DNA of 64,000 bases from Pyxidicoccus trucidator (GCF_010894435.1 NZ_JAAIXZ010000004.1:1-64000), one strand, 5' to 3'. Shown: positions 25,801 through 34,722, numbered from the stretch's first letter. Notes: generated from the sequence alone by a model not told the origin. Numbers and translations are program-made.

Positions 25801-26320
25801 GACGGTGGACCTGTCCATCCGCGACTCCGAGCAGTGGCACCCGGCGCTCGACGAGCTCCGCTGGCGCTCGTACCAGTACCCCGGCCCGCGCCGTGCCATT
25901 TGCGAGCAACTGCGGCTGGCCTCGTACGTGGAGCCGCTCGACTACCCGGCTCAGTACGGCCAGCACCTCTGCATCGACCGCGTCCACAAGAACCCCCGGG
26001 GCTCGACGAGCCTGTCCAACCGTTGCATGCGCTCGGGGATGATGGGGCTGCCCACGCTCCAGGCGGTGGTGCCCCGGCCCGACACCAGCGCCACCGCCTT
26101 CTGCCTGTCCTGCCACACGGGGACGGCGCCCCTGCCGGGCCTGCGGCTGGGCGCGCTGACGGCGGGGACGGGCCCGCGCTTCCAGGACCGCCGACGTCAG
26201 CCAATGAACGTCCCGGCGGTGCTGGGCGGTGTCGTTCCGCCGTGGCTGACCACGGGCCTCAACCAGCCGGACGGCACCCGCACGCTGGACCACTACTTCG
26301 ACCACTTCCCGGCGCCCTGA
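22808..26320 (+). CDS. large secreted protein with LamG-like domain and C-terminal CxxCH
   Basis: A 1170-residue protein with an N-terminal signal peptide (to about 26; Cys26 suggests a possible lipoprotein although the lipobox is imperfect). The first 750 residues are a beta/aromatic-rich region with scattered Cys pairs. Around 790-990 there is a concanavalin/LamG-like module (VWLDGRNDFMDMGYPVDA, RTLAFYINGTWHSTLTV, GWVDELRIYALSSSDV). Near the C-terminus FCLSCHTG is a heme-c type CxxCH motif. It precedes a phosphoesterase and a TonB-type receptor gene on the same strand. No family was recognised as a whole; a surface carbohydrate-binding or electron-transfer role is conjecture. Confidence 0.83.
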   Translation: MLLEPTPRAPWLLSVCLFLLAVSGACDSRAPAPAPPPGPVGTVEAPLDPPTQFGEVAFVATGPCSAYDYSTIDNCFNDENPQRPSIFRELSAASRPYRASYWDPLSLQPAVLSGVMQPFPPTEYDNGWSTPRLPEESDAANAIQVLPFNRGTNDGRVFVRGGCRGCAEGSTLYTFRPERLGHDFRYDFASKGTGLVQPSHAVGLHPFVYFNPMATAMTAKNNGDFPDALHSTTCEDSMSALEKGLHGRNPVACRARYDVGSPFVSGDCYEMSLVYGMAESTGRRWELRSVDLTVFVRAPKSLTAGDPVGGGTAGWGLWVYPRNPEGEVKSLPAWDLPPFRPFNPHDSPWGDMNSGSTYSIPGTPDTIDWRRLFTTNPGFQCYTAVPVWPYPTPLYVRNTSASAPKWCQFFDRQSYRSSFQVEDDEDAVIGNGGTWNGATGWGAGEKPYALFEPAVSGDGRMLIVNMNGLYYATADDICRASSWGHFKPISMLPMDSTANSRYELAKSQVVNGRPQPFRDTMGNAIPFGVRNQGAYPWLDREGKNLFFAAKNNPHDGYYARQVFGVNRFTNASYLDQLIGAPVYDADRAKFNPDRAPAQSVTVLGAWTRGKAVILDNGLSISDLGGNNEDQFQRTYDLRLYAGADVKLTPHGASQIFSFENQLNHFDGLRPTLPFDVVWNVQANTQRNTEVAFDDYLNKRAFVVAHMNAAMRMDVSPHGPWRAETFPQDGFVPMRDAWAYVRGGGVADFRFKRNPLAQNAATGHPLFGTDGPQPPGSVRLRGGARIEPVALGGVSGKGVWLDGRNDFMDMGYPVDASRRDWLFGIWLDSRQENKLKPGMTLARSLPRTIFYFSDNSWVGLVQVKDSGGNVWHELAVYNGSTSTSYTVNLGSLVQAGRYFHFGMKIYTEAGQRTLAFYINGTWHSTLTVSSRDVGFDPMWNSMNGWTWMTVGDPGPAFVPGQSRLPFYGWVDELRIYALSSSDVRQPWTEELICNQALGTTVDLSIRDSEQWHPALDELRWRSYQYPGPRRAICEQLRLASYVEPLDYPAQYGQHLCIDRVHKNPRGSTSLSNRCMRSGMMGLPTLQAVVPRPDTSATAFCLSCHTGTAPLPGLRLGALTAGTGPRFQDRRRQPMNVPAVLGGVVPPWLTTGLNQPDGTRTLDHYFDHFPAP

Positions 26321-26325
26321 CGCCA

Positions 26326-26342
26326 GGAGGCGCCGCGCCTCC
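26326..26342 (+). terminator. GC hairpin after the 1170-residue protein gene
   Basis: GGAGGCG (26326-26332) pairs perfectly with CGCCTCC (26336-26342) around a 3-base loop, six bases after the stop. There is no T tract, so its termination activity is uncertain. Confidence 0.35.
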
Positions 26343-26524
26343 ACCGTTCCGCCGGGACGCGTTCGCGTTCCGCGCGGACGCCACGGTGTGGGGCGCCGCT
26401 CCCTCTGGACCCATGGCTCAGGGCTGTCTCCCTCGGACGCGTCAGGCAGGGCGTGTGTGGCCTGCGGCTTGCTCAGCGGCGGTGCGGCTGACCTGCAAGC
26501 CATTCCAGGGAGATGGACAGACAC

Positions 26525-28213
26525 ATGCGGCTCTCACGGAGAAAGAATTTCAGTGACGTTCGTGCCGGCTGGCTTCAGGGCCTCCTCGTGGCCGCCTTGC
26601 TGGTGCTTCCTTCGGCGGCGCGGGCGGACTCGAGGAGCAGTGCGTGGGTGAGCTCCACCGGCCGCTCGTATGAGAACCCCCGCTTCCGGCTGGAGCTGTC
26701 GGCGCCCGCGACGGTGACGCTCGACCTGATGTCCTCGGTGGACACCTATCTCTACCTGCTCAACCAGGATGGCTCGCAGCTCCTCGCCCAGGATGACGAC
26801 AGCGGCGACGGCTACAACAGCCGGCTGACGGTGTCGCTGGGGGCAGGCAGGTACATGCTCGTCGCCGCCACCTACTCGCCGGGCCAGCTCGGTGACTTCA
26901 CCCTCAACACCAGCCATGGAGGCCTGGCGTACTGCTTCACCGCCTACGTGGACGTGAACTTCAGCGGCGCCTCCAACACCTTCTGCGAGGGCGGAAGCCA
27001 GCCGTTCTATAACGACGCGTACTCGTCCCTGCGTGTTCCCAAGGGCCTGCGCGTGCGCGCCTTCGAGCACAGCGGTGGCGTCGGCCGGGCGCGCACGTAC
27101 TTCCAGGACGCGCCGAACCTGGGCGGGTCCTACAACGACATGATTTCGAGCTTCTCCTGGTCCAACTTCCAGGTGAACGACTTCTTCATGGTGTTCGCCT
27201 CGGACCCGCAGTTCTCCTGGAAGCACTGCAACGACGACAGCGGGAGCGCGCTCTGTGCCCGGGAGCAGCAGGCCTTCGGGGGGTGGAATGACGACGACCT
27301 GGCGCGCTACTACAACACCAACGTCGTCAACGGCATCAACCAGGTGAAGAACCTGCTGGGCGAGTACCGGTTCGGCGGCACCGTGGTGAACGGCGACCTG
27401 ACGGAGTTCGGCAATCAGGACGTCGACCTGGGTGACTACATCAACATCTACGAGCGCGGCGTGCAGTCCAACGTCTACCTGGGCCTGGGCAACCACGACT
27501 ACGACAACAACGTCAACGACTGCTACGAGAACTACTGCGCCACGAACATGGTCTGGTACTTCAGGGACCAGGTGTGGACGCTCAACCCGAGCCGCTTCGA
27601 CTACTCGGAGAGCGGCGTCTATTACGAGTTCCCGAGCAACCGGAAGAACCACGCGGGGAGCCTGGGGTACTCGTGGGACATCGGCAACGTCCACTTCGTC
27701 CAGCTCAACAACTACCCCACGTACACCCGAGACTGGAACGGCTGGAACTTCGGCGACGCGCGCCGCGACTACTTCTACATCCAGTCCGCCATCGCCTGGC
27801 TGCGCAATGACCTCCAGAACGCCGTCAACAGCGGCAAGGAGCTGGTCGTCAACCTGCACGACTGGGGGATGGGCGCGAGCGGCGAGCTGATGGCGGTGCT
27901 GAACGACTTCCCGGTCTCCGCCGTGTATGCGGGCCACTGGCACGGCACCTATGGCCGGTATGAGACGCGGGCGATGAACGACGGCAGGGGGATGCCCGTC
28001 TTCCTCGGGGGCTCGGCCCACGTGGGCAGCTTCCTGGTGACCCGCTTCGTGAACAACAAGATGTACACATGGGTCATGTCCGTGGACCAGTTCAACGGCG
28101 GCGGGCTGCGCGTGCTGTACAACGGCAACGCCTACGCGGCCTCCACGCCGGGCCTGTTCGACGTCTGCACCGGGTGCTCGCGGTACTACCAGGACGTGTT
28201 CGACATGCGCTGA
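26525..28213 (+). CDS. secreted metallophosphoesterase with PPC and crystallin-like domains
   Basis: About 562 residues. A signal peptide (ends SAARAD) is followed by a PPC domain (about 40-115; ATVTLDLMSSVDTYLYLLNQ, GAGRYMLVAATYSPG), a beta/gamma-crystallin-like module (about 125-200; FTAYVDVNFSGASNTFCEGG, GRARTYFQDAPNLGGSYND) and a calcineurin-like phosphoesterase with VVNGDLTEFG, LGLGNHDYDNN, VVNLHDWG and AGHWHGTYG, which supply the usual Asp, Asn and His metal ligands. The second ATG (26525) was chosen since GGGAG abuts the first (26513). The crystallin module recalls myxobacterial spore-coat protein S. Substrate unknown. Confidence 0.88.
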   Translation: MRLSRRKNFSDVRAGWLQGLLVAALLVLPSAARADSRSSAWVSSTGRSYENPRFRLELSAPATVTLDLMSSVDTYLYLLNQDGSQLLAQDDDSGDGYNSRLTVSLGAGRYMLVAATYSPGQLGDFTLNTSHGGLAYCFTAYVDVNFSGASNTFCEGGSQPFYNDAYSSLRVPKGLRVRAFEHSGGVGRARTYFQDAPNLGGSYNDMISSFSWSNFQVNDFFMVFASDPQFSWKHCNDDSGSALCAREQQAFGGWNDDDLARYYNTNVVNGINQVKNLLGEYRFGGTVVNGDLTEFGNQDVDLGDYINIYERGVQSNVYLGLGNHDYDNNVNDCYENYCATNMVWYFRDQVWTLNPSRFDYSESGVYYEFPSNRKNHAGSLGYSWDIGNVHFVQLNNYPTYTRDWNGWNFGDARRDYFYIQSAIAWLRNDLQNAVNSGKELVVNLHDWGMGASGELMAVLNDFPVSAVYAGHWHGTYGRYETRAMNDGRGMPVFLGGSAHVGSFLVTRFVNNKMYTWVMSVDQFNGGGLRVLYNGNAYAASTPGLFDVCTGCSRYYQDVFDMR

Positions 28214-28330
28214 GCGGCACGTCGCGCGGCGGGGCCATGATGCAACGATGATGAAGTGAAGAGCCTCGCGTGAGGCTCACGCGGGACGGCGCCGGAATGA
28301 TGGACACCTCCTTCACCGAGGTGTCCCAGC

Positions 28331-30433
28331 ATGAAGCGCAACGGGCGTCTGCCGTTCCGAGAGAGGAAGGCCCACGGGCCGTGGAAGTGCGGAAGCGGGC
28401 CGCTCGGCCGCATGCGCGGGGCATTCCGGTTCGCTGGAGCCCGGGTGCTGGTGCTCGGGCTGTGCCTCGGCCCCGTCGCGAGTGCCCGGGCCTCCGACGT
28501 CACCGAGTATGTCGCGGTGAACCGACCAGCCCCCGACGGCAGCGCGGTGCGCTCGTCCGAGCGGCTCGCGGAGAGCGTCCCTGGCGTGCAGCTGGATGTG
28601 AATGGCCCCGCCATTCACGGCGCCACCGCGTTCGAGAACAGCTACCTGCTGGACGGGCTCTCCACCAATGACTCTACCACCGGAGCCAATGCGCTGCCGC
28701 TGAGCACCGAGTTCCTCTCGAGCCTGAACTTCATCACCAGTGGGTACATGGCGGAGTACGGCCGGGCCACCGGCGGCATCATCGAGGCGGACCTGCGGGT
28801 GGAGCCGTCCGAGCGGCTCCAGGGCTCCATCTTCGGGTACTGGGTGCCCGGTGCGCTGGCAGCCAGCGACGTCTCCGGCCGCGGTCCGCTCAGGCACCTG
28901 GGAGACTTCGGCGCCACGCTGGGCGGCTCCCTGGTGAGACATCGGCTGTCCTTCTTCGCAGGAGTGGCCCCGGCCCTCGGCCGCGTGGAGCAGACCCGCA
29001 CCTTCCAGGGCGCCTCGCGGACCTCCTTCGCCGACCAGCGCACGCTCCAGGCCGTGGCGAAGCTGAGGTACGCCGTCAACCTCGACCATGAGCTGTTCCT
29101 GTCGTTCATCACCACGCCTGGCTTCTCACGAGGGGACGGGAGGCCCACGTCGGAGGACGTGTCCCCCGAGTCCGAGGCACCGCGCGAGCTCGACAGCAAT
29201 GCCTCCTCGGTGAGGCTCACATACGCGGGCGGGTTCCTCGACAAGCGGCTGCTGCTCAACCTGCGTGCCGGCTGGCAGTGGCAGCGCGTCTCCCCGGGGG
29301 ACGAAGGCGCGGGACTCGAGCCGGGCTCGGTGCGCGCCCAGGACCAGCTCCAGGCGAACGCCCGGCTCACGTACCTGATGTCCTGGGCGGGCTACCACGT
29401 CTTCAAGACGGGCGTGGAGGCGGAGCGTGTCACGACGGAGCTGTCGTCGACGGCGAGCCGACAGGTCCTCGCGGGCTACGTGCAGGACAGCTGGTCCTTC
29501 TCCAACCGCTTCACGTTGAACGCCGGCCTTCGCTACGAAGCGCAGTCGCTGGAGGCGGGTGAGGGTGAGGGCACCTTGCGGCTCGGAGGCGCGCTCCTCC
29601 CGCGCCTGGGCCTGGTGCTGGACCCGCTGGCGAATGGCAGGACGCGGATGTTCGCGCATGTCGCGAAGTACCAGTCCCTGGTGTCGCCCGCCCTGCTCAC
29701 GAGCCCGGTGCGGAGCGTGACAGTGGACCCGGCCCTGGTGCCGCCCTCCTCCCGCGAGCTCGTCGTGGGAATCGAGTACGAGCTGCTCAGCCAGGTCCGG
29801 ACCGGCGCGAGCTACACCGGCCGCAGGTTGGACTCGGCCCTCCAGTACCTGCCCCACGGCGAGGGGACGGAGGTCCTGCTCGGCAACCCCGGAGAGGGCC
29901 TCGCCTCGGGCACTCCGAAGGCGGAGCGCGCGTACGACGCGGTGACGCTCTGGCTGGATGGGAACTTTGGTGAGGAGTGGCTGTCGCGGCTCAGCTATAC
30001 GGCGTCGCGGCTTCGCGGCAACAGCCCGGGGCTCCAGCCGCTCGCGGGTGCACCGGGCCTCGCCGTCGACACCACGCCCGCCGAGCTGTCGGACACCCGG
30101 ACCGTGCTGCCGGCGGACCGGACGCACACGGTGAAGGCCTATCTCTCCCGGGACTTCTCCCTCACGCGGAGGCTCAACACCAACCTGGGCCTGTCGTATC
30201 TGGGCGCCTCGGGCACGCCGCGGGAAGAGGGTGGGCGCACGTCGTGGGCCCACACGCTGGATGTCCATCTCGGCGCGGGCTACTGGCTCGCCCCGGGCTC
30301 CCGCCTGGAGTTCAGCCTGGACGTGTTCAACCTCCTCGACGTCCAGGAGGATGCGCGGTGGGACGGAAGCACGCCCCTCCGGCTCCAGGCTCCGCGACAG
30401 GTGCGCCTCGGCGCGCGGTACCTGTTCTTCTGA
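28331..30433 (+). CDS. TonB-dependent receptor-like outer-membrane protein
   Basis: 700 residues. After a basic N-terminus and signal segment (about 35-53) there is a plug domain of the type found in receptors without a TonB-interaction peptidase-regulatory domain (VPGVQLDVNGPAIHGATAFE, NSYLLDGLSTND, SLNFITSGYMAEYGRATGGI), followed by a beta-barrel ending LGARYLFF. GAGGTG lies before the ATG at 28331; an ATG at 28412 is a possible shorter start. It may form a transport unit with the two secreted proteins upstream, but its substrate is not evident. Confidence 0.85.
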   Translation: MKRNGRLPFRERKAHGPWKCGSGPLGRMRGAFRFAGARVLVLGLCLGPVASARASDVTEYVAVNRPAPDGSAVRSSERLAESVPGVQLDVNGPAIHGATAFENSYLLDGLSTNDSTTGANALPLSTEFLSSLNFITSGYMAEYGRATGGIIEADLRVEPSERLQGSIFGYWVPGALAASDVSGRGPLRHLGDFGATLGGSLVRHRLSFFAGVAPALGRVEQTRTFQGASRTSFADQRTLQAVAKLRYAVNLDHELFLSFITTPGFSRGDGRPTSEDVSPESEAPRELDSNASSVRLTYAGGFLDKRLLLNLRAGWQWQRVSPGDEGAGLEPGSVRAQDQLQANARLTYLMSWAGYHVFKTGVEAERVTTELSSTASRQVLAGYVQDSWSFSNRFTLNAGLRYEAQSLEAGEGEGTLRLGGALLPRLGLVLDPLANGRTRMFAHVAKYQSLVSPALLTSPVRSVTVDPALVPPSSRELVVGIEYELLSQVRTGASYTGRRLDSALQYLPHGEGTEVLLGNPGEGLASGTPKAERAYDAVTLWLDGNFGEEWLSRLSYTASRLRGNSPGLQPLAGAPGLAVDTTPAELSDTRTVLPADRTHTVKAYLSRDFSLTRRLNTNLGLSYLGASGTPREEGGRTSWAHTLDVHLGAGYWLAPGSRLEFSLDVFNLLDVQEDARWDGSTPLRLQAPRQVRLGARYLFF

Positions 30434-30460
30434 GGTCCGCCGGAAGGAGCGTTCCCCTAC

Positions 30461-30490
30461 GCCCGCGAGGACGGCTTCGTCCGAGCGGGC
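30461..30490. terminator. bidirectional hairpin between convergent genes
   Basis: GCCCGC (30461-30466) pairs with GCGGGC (30485-30490), with an inner GGAC/GTCC stem. It sits between the receptor stop (30433) and the convergent LysR gene stop (30510), where a shared terminator is expected. No T run. Confidence 0.5.
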
Positions 30491-30509
30491 GGCAGCGCCT
30501 CCCCGCCTG

Positions 30510-31400
30510 TCACTGCCGGCGTGAGGCTGCTTCGTGCGCAATGGCGCGGAAGTGCGTAGCGGCGGGGGAGGGCTGGGGGCTCGGGAAGGCAAGCTCCAGC
30601 TCCGCGTGGCCCGAGGCGCCACTCAGTGCGCGGAAGACGACGCCCTTCGGCCGGAGTGCCTGGGCCGAAGCCGGGGCGATGGTGAGCCCGAGCCCCGCTT
30701 CGACCATGCCGATGACGGAGGTCCACGAGTTGGCTTCCTGCACGACGCGAGGAGAGAAGCCCGCGGCGAGGCACATGCTCGTCACCGTGTCGTGCAGACC
30801 GGGCGCCGCATGGCGGGGGAACAAGACGAAGGGCTCGCTCGCGAGCGACGACAAGGAGACGACCTTGCGGCGGGCCCGTGGGTGCCTCGCGGGAAGCCCG
30901 AGCACGAAGCGCTCGCGGAGCAGGCGTTCGACTGTCACGCCCTCGTGCTGGAACGGGGCCCGGATGATGGCCAGGTCCAGCTCCCCGCTGACGAGCGCGC
31001 CGCCGACATTCATCGTCTCGCTGTCGTCGATTTCCAGCTTCACCTCCGGGAACCGCGTCCGGAACCGGAGCACGATGTCGGGCAGGACGCCGAAGGCCGA
31101 GGACGCGGCGAAGCCGACGCGCAGGGTTCCCGTCTCTCCCCGGGCCGCCTGGCGAACGGTGGTGATGATGTCCGCGCGCTTGGCCAGCAGCACCCGAGCA
31201 TCCTCCAGCAAGCGACTTCCCGCGGGAGTGAGGGCCACGCGTCGGCTCGTCCTGGCGAGGAGCTCGACGCCCAGCTCCGCCTCCAGCCTGCGTATCTGCT
31301 GACTGAAGGGCGGCTGCGCCATGCCGACCCGAGCGGCGGCCCGGCCGAAGTGCAGCTCCTCCGCCACGGCGACGAAGAGCTGGAGTTGACGGAATTCCAT
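30510..31400 (-). CDS. LysR-family transcriptional regulator
   Basis: A 296-residue LysR regulator: N-terminal winged HTH (MEFRQLQLFVAVAEELHFGR, AAARVGMAQPPFSQQIRRLE, AELGVELLARTSRRVALTPA) and the LysR substrate-binding domain (TLRVGFAASSAFGVLPDIVL). It is divergent from the S9 peptidase gene with a 76-bp intergenic region containing a 15-bp palindrome, so that gene is its most likely target in addition to itself. Confidence 0.95.
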   Translation of the reverse strand: MEFRQLQLFVAVAEELHFGRAAARVGMAQPPFSQQIRRLEAELGVELLARTSRRVALTPAGSRLLEDARVLLAKRADIITTVRQAARGETGTLRVGFAASSAFGVLPDIVLRFRTRFPEVKLEIDDSETMNVGGALVSGELDLAIIRAPFQHEGVTVERLLRERFVLGLPARHPRARRKVVSLSSLASEPFVLFPRHAAPGLHDTVTSMCLAAGFSPRVVQEANSWTSVIGMVEAGLGLTIAPASAQALRPKGVVFRALSGASGHAELELAFPSPQPSPAATHFRAIAHEAASRRQ

Positions 31401-31404
31401 ATCC

Positions 31405-31419
31405 AGACGATATCCGTCT
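31405..31419. promoter_or_regulatory. palindrome in the LysR / S9-peptidase promoter region
   Basis: AGACG-ATATC-CGTCT is a perfect 15-bp dyad (31405-31419) immediately upstream of the LysR start codon. ATATCC is also repeated at 31399 and 31410. It fits a LysR-type binding site for the divergent pair. Confidence 0.55.
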
Positions 31420-31476
31420 CAATGCGCGCTGAAAGATATATTGGTCGTGCATGATGCGGCTCCCTAGCATCAGGGC

Positions 31477-33696
31477 ATGCGACGCCTTCTTTCCGCTGTC
31501 GGTCTCCTGATGACGGTCCTCCTGGTTGCGCCCGGCGTGGGGCTCGCGCAGGGGGCCACTCCGGACGCGAAGCTCCAGGAGCGACTGGACCTCGCCGACC
31601 AGCTCAACCGGCTGCCGCAGTTCATCCGCGACAGCCTCGTTCCTCCAAGATGGTTCCGCGACGGAGACCGGCTGGTCTTCTGGTCGGAGGCGGGGAAGGA
31701 CGGGGGGACATGGGTGCTGATGCACGCCCGGACGGGAGCGATGAAGCCGCTGCTGTCTGGCACCGAGCTGCGCGCCCAGCTGGCTCGGCTGCTGGGCAAG
31801 CCGGTGCAGTCGCTCCGCTTCTTCGACGTCGCCATCGCCCCCGACCAGCGGAGCATCGTCTTCGCCTTCGGGGGGAAGACGTTCGGGCTGGACCTGGAGG
31901 CTGGCCAGGTCACCGCGCTCACTCCGGAGGACCCGGCCGCGCTGTTGCTGTCCCGGAGCCACTTCGTATCTCCACGGGGTGGGGCGGTGGCGGAGCAGCG
32001 CGAGGGTGGCTTCGTGGTGCGGAGCGCTGACGGGAGCAAGGTGGTGGAGCGCGGGGGAGAGGAGCACCTTGGCTGGCGCATCCCCGAGGCCCCGTGGTCT
32101 CCGGACGGCCGCTTCCTGGCGGTCTGGCGCGAGGACCTGCGCGGCGTCCACAAGGTGCCCGTCGTGGACTATTCGAGCGCCCTGGAGCGGGTGACGTGGA
32201 CTCCCTACGCGAAGTCGGGAACGCCGCTGCCCCGCTCGGAGCTCCACCTCGTGGAGGTGGCGACGGGCCGCGTGACGCAAATCGCTCCAGGGAAGGAGGA
32301 GACGCACGACTGGTTCCTCGGCTGGCGTCCGGATGGAAGCGAGGCGCTGAGCCTTCACCTCACTCGCGACGGCAAGAGGATGGACCTCATGGCGGTGGAG
32401 CCGGCATCCGGCAAGCGTCGGCGGGTGCTGCGCGAGGAGCGGCCGGAGACCTTCGTCGCGGGGCTGGACCTGGCCGTGGGGGGCTGGGCGAAGCAGGTGA
32501 AGCTGCTGCCGGACGGCAAGGGCTTCCTCTGGATGTCAGAGCGCGACGGCTGGCGGCACGCCTATCTGTATGACCTGGAGGGCCGGCTGGTGCGTCAGGT
32601 CACCCGGGGCGCCTTCCCGGTCCACGAGGTGGTGAGCATCGCGCCCGAAGGGGACGCGCTGTTCGTGCTGGCCTCGGCCGACAGCGGCGCGCCCTACGAG
32701 CACCTCTTCTATCGAGGGAGCTTGAAGGGCGGCGCGCTGAAGCGGTTGTCTTCGGGCTCGGGCATGCACCGAATCACGCTGGCTCCGTCAGGGAGGTATT
32801 ACGTCGACGCGTGGTCTTCGAGGACGCAGCCCCGGCTGAGGGAGCTGGTCTCCACGGATGGCAAGACGCGCGTCCGTCTCACCACGGCCGATGTGAGCGC
32901 GGTGGAGGCGCTGGGCTACAAGCCTCCGGAGGCGCTCACCGTCGTGGCTGCTGATGGCGTCACGCCCCTGCACGGAGTGCTCTACACGCCGCGCGACTTC
33001 GACCCCGCGAAGCGCTACCCGGTCCTGGCGTACATCTATGCCGGACCCTTCACCACGGCGGTGCCCTGGAACTACATCGGCAATGCGATGTCGCTCGATA
33101 GCGTCGCGCTGGCGCAGTTGGGGTTCGTGGTGGTGATGCTGGACCCCCGGGGCGGGCCGGGCCGGAGCAAGGCGTTCCAGGATGCGCACTACGGCCGGGT
33201 CGGCCAGACGGAGATTCCCGACTTCGTCGCGGGCCTGAAGCAGGCCGCCGCCACGCGCCCCTGGATGGACCTGGAGCGCGTCGGCATCGTGGGCCATTCG
33301 TGGGGCGGCTACTTCGCGCTGCGCGGCATGCTGACGGCGCCGGAGTTCTTCAAGGCGGGCTACGCGGGGGCACCGGGAGCACTGGAGGAGGAAGCCATCA
33401 TCAACGAGCCCTACCTCGGGCTGCCGAGTGTGAATCCCGCCGGGTATCAGGCTGGCTCCAACGTCGCGCTCGCGGGGAAGCTGCGCGGGCAGCTCAAGAT
33501 GATGCACGGGACGAGCGATGTGAATGCGACGCTCTCCACGACGATGCGCATGGCCGAAGCGCTCATCCGTGAGGGCAAGCACTTCGAGCTGCTCATCATG
33601 CCGGGACAGCCCCACAGCCCCGAGCCACCCCTGGACCGCTACTACCTCGACGACGTCGGCCAGTTCTTCATCCGGACGCTGGGCGGTCCGAGGTGA
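31477..33696 (+). CDS. prolyl oligopeptidase (S9) family peptidase, secreted
   Basis: A 739-residue S9 peptidase. Signal peptide (to about 24), then a DPP-IV-like beta-propeller N-terminal domain (about 90-460), and an alpha/beta-hydrolase domain with nucleophile Ser608 (GHSWGG), Asp681 (HGTSDVNA) and His713 (GQPHSPEP). It is expected to cleave peptides after Pro or related residues in the periplasm or outside the cell. Regulated presumably by the divergent LysR protein. Confidence 0.94.
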   Translation: MRRLLSAVGLLMTVLLVAPGVGLAQGATPDAKLQERLDLADQLNRLPQFIRDSLVPPRWFRDGDRLVFWSEAGKDGGTWVLMHARTGAMKPLLSGTELRAQLARLLGKPVQSLRFFDVAIAPDQRSIVFAFGGKTFGLDLEAGQVTALTPEDPAALLLSRSHFVSPRGGAVAEQREGGFVVRSADGSKVVERGGEEHLGWRIPEAPWSPDGRFLAVWREDLRGVHKVPVVDYSSALERVTWTPYAKSGTPLPRSELHLVEVATGRVTQIAPGKEETHDWFLGWRPDGSEALSLHLTRDGKRMDLMAVEPASGKRRRVLREERPETFVAGLDLAVGGWAKQVKLLPDGKGFLWMSERDGWRHAYLYDLEGRLVRQVTRGAFPVHEVVSIAPEGDALFVLASADSGAPYEHLFYRGSLKGGALKRLSSGSGMHRITLAPSGRYYVDAWSSRTQPRLRELVSTDGKTRVRLTTADVSAVEALGYKPPEALTVVAADGVTPLHGVLYTPRDFDPAKRYPVLAYIYAGPFTTAVPWNYIGNAMSLDSVALAQLGFVVVMLDPRGGPGRSKAFQDAHYGRVGQTEIPDFVAGLKQAAATRPWMDLERVGIVGHSWGGYFALRGMLTAPEFFKAGYAGAPGALEEEAIINEPYLGLPSVNPAGYQAGSNVALAGKLRGQLKMMHGTSDVNATLSTTMRMAEALIREGKHFELLIMPGQPHSPEPPLDRYYLDDVGQFFIRTLGGPR

Positions 33697-33891
33697 GCGA
33701 GGCCACGGAGGCAGGTTCGATGCCCATCAAGCCTTCGAGGTGTGACGCGGCGTGCCCACCTGTGCAGCGCTCCGCACAGTGCCACGGGCCACTCCGCTGG
33801 CGAGCCCCACGAAACCTCGCGGCATGTGGGTTGCTGAGGGGCCCGGCCGTATCGGTCATGTGTGCCCACCTCGTGGGCCAGGAGAGACGGG

Positions 33892-34668
33892 ATGCGCTGG
33901 ATGTGGGGATGGATTGCCGTGCTGCCTTTGCTCACGGCATGTGGAGAAAATGAGCCGTCGAAGCTGGCGGACCTGAAGGGGCTGCGGCTCGATGGCGACG
34001 TCAACCCCTTCGAGAGGTCGTACGTGCAGCGCTACGTCTACCTCGAACTCGAGCACGACGGAGCCGAGTGCGTCACGATGTCCAGCGACGTGAAGGCCTT
34101 CGTCAATGACATCGAGGTTCCCCTGGTCATCCCGGGCGGAGTCGATGCGGACACGGGTGGCTGTCACATCATCCTCTTCGCGCTGGAATCGGATCGGGAC
34201 GCCCTCCCCTTCCCGGTGTTCGACGATGGGCTCACGCGCGTCCGCATCACGGATGGAGACACGCACCTCGAAGCCGATATCGCGAGCCTGTGTACCCCTC
34301 GCACCTTCGCGCTACGCACGCCCGCGGACGGAGTCCTCCGCGCGGGGACCGAAGTGGATATCGAGTGGCTGCCGGCGACCGACGAACTGCTGGTGGAGAC
34401 GGTCCAGGTCTCGCGCTCTGTCGAGCGTCGCATCGACTTCCGCGCGGCTGAAGGGAAGCTCCAGGCAGCGGGCAACCATGTGCGCCTCACGTGGCCTCAA
34501 CTGCCGGAAGACTGGACGGGTCCGGCGACGCTCTGGCTCGAGGGTGGACTCCATCGGGAAACCCAGCCGTATCGCAATCCCGCCCAGCGGTGCGACGGGT
34601 TCGTGAGCTGTCAGGTCGACTGCGCGCCGCAGATGCAGCTCAATCTCCAGGTACAGCTGGCGGGCTGA
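33892..34668 (+). CDS. lipoprotein of unknown function
   Basis: A 258-residue lipoprotein (signal peptide MRWMWGWIAVLPLLTACGEN; lipobox LTAC). The mature chain is beta-strand-rich, with Cys residues that could pair (VTMSSD..., DTGGCHIILFALE, PAQRCDGFVSCQVDCAP). AGGAGAG precedes the ATG at 33892, which fixes the start over 33862. No known domain was recognised. It stands alone between the S9 peptidase and the DUF2652 pseudogene. Confidence 0.85.
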   Translation: MRWMWGWIAVLPLLTACGENEPSKLADLKGLRLDGDVNPFERSYVQRYVYLELEHDGAECVTMSSDVKAFVNDIEVPLVIPGGVDADTGGCHIILFALESDRDALPFPVFDDGLTRVRITDGDTHLEADIASLCTPRTFALRTPADGVLRAGTEVDIEWLPATDELLVETVQVSRSVERRIDFRAAEGKLQAAGNHVRLTWPQLPEDWTGPATLWLEGGLHRETQPYRNPAQRCDGFVSCQVDCAPQMQLNLQVQLAG

Positions 34669-34722
34669 GCCCTGTGTCATGACCGTAGCCCAGGCCACCG
34701 CCACCTGGGCCAGGCTGGCGGC

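Noticed and set aside
26534-28021. 495-codon minus-strand frame opposite the phosphoesterase
   Set aside because: Val/Arg-rich shadow; the plus-strand product has clear PPC and phosphoesterase motifs.
33668-33859. minus-strand frame ending in MGIEPASVASLTSDRP
   Set aside because: Short, next to a stop, and of the type repeatedly annotated in error near high-GC 3' ends; no ribosome-binding site.
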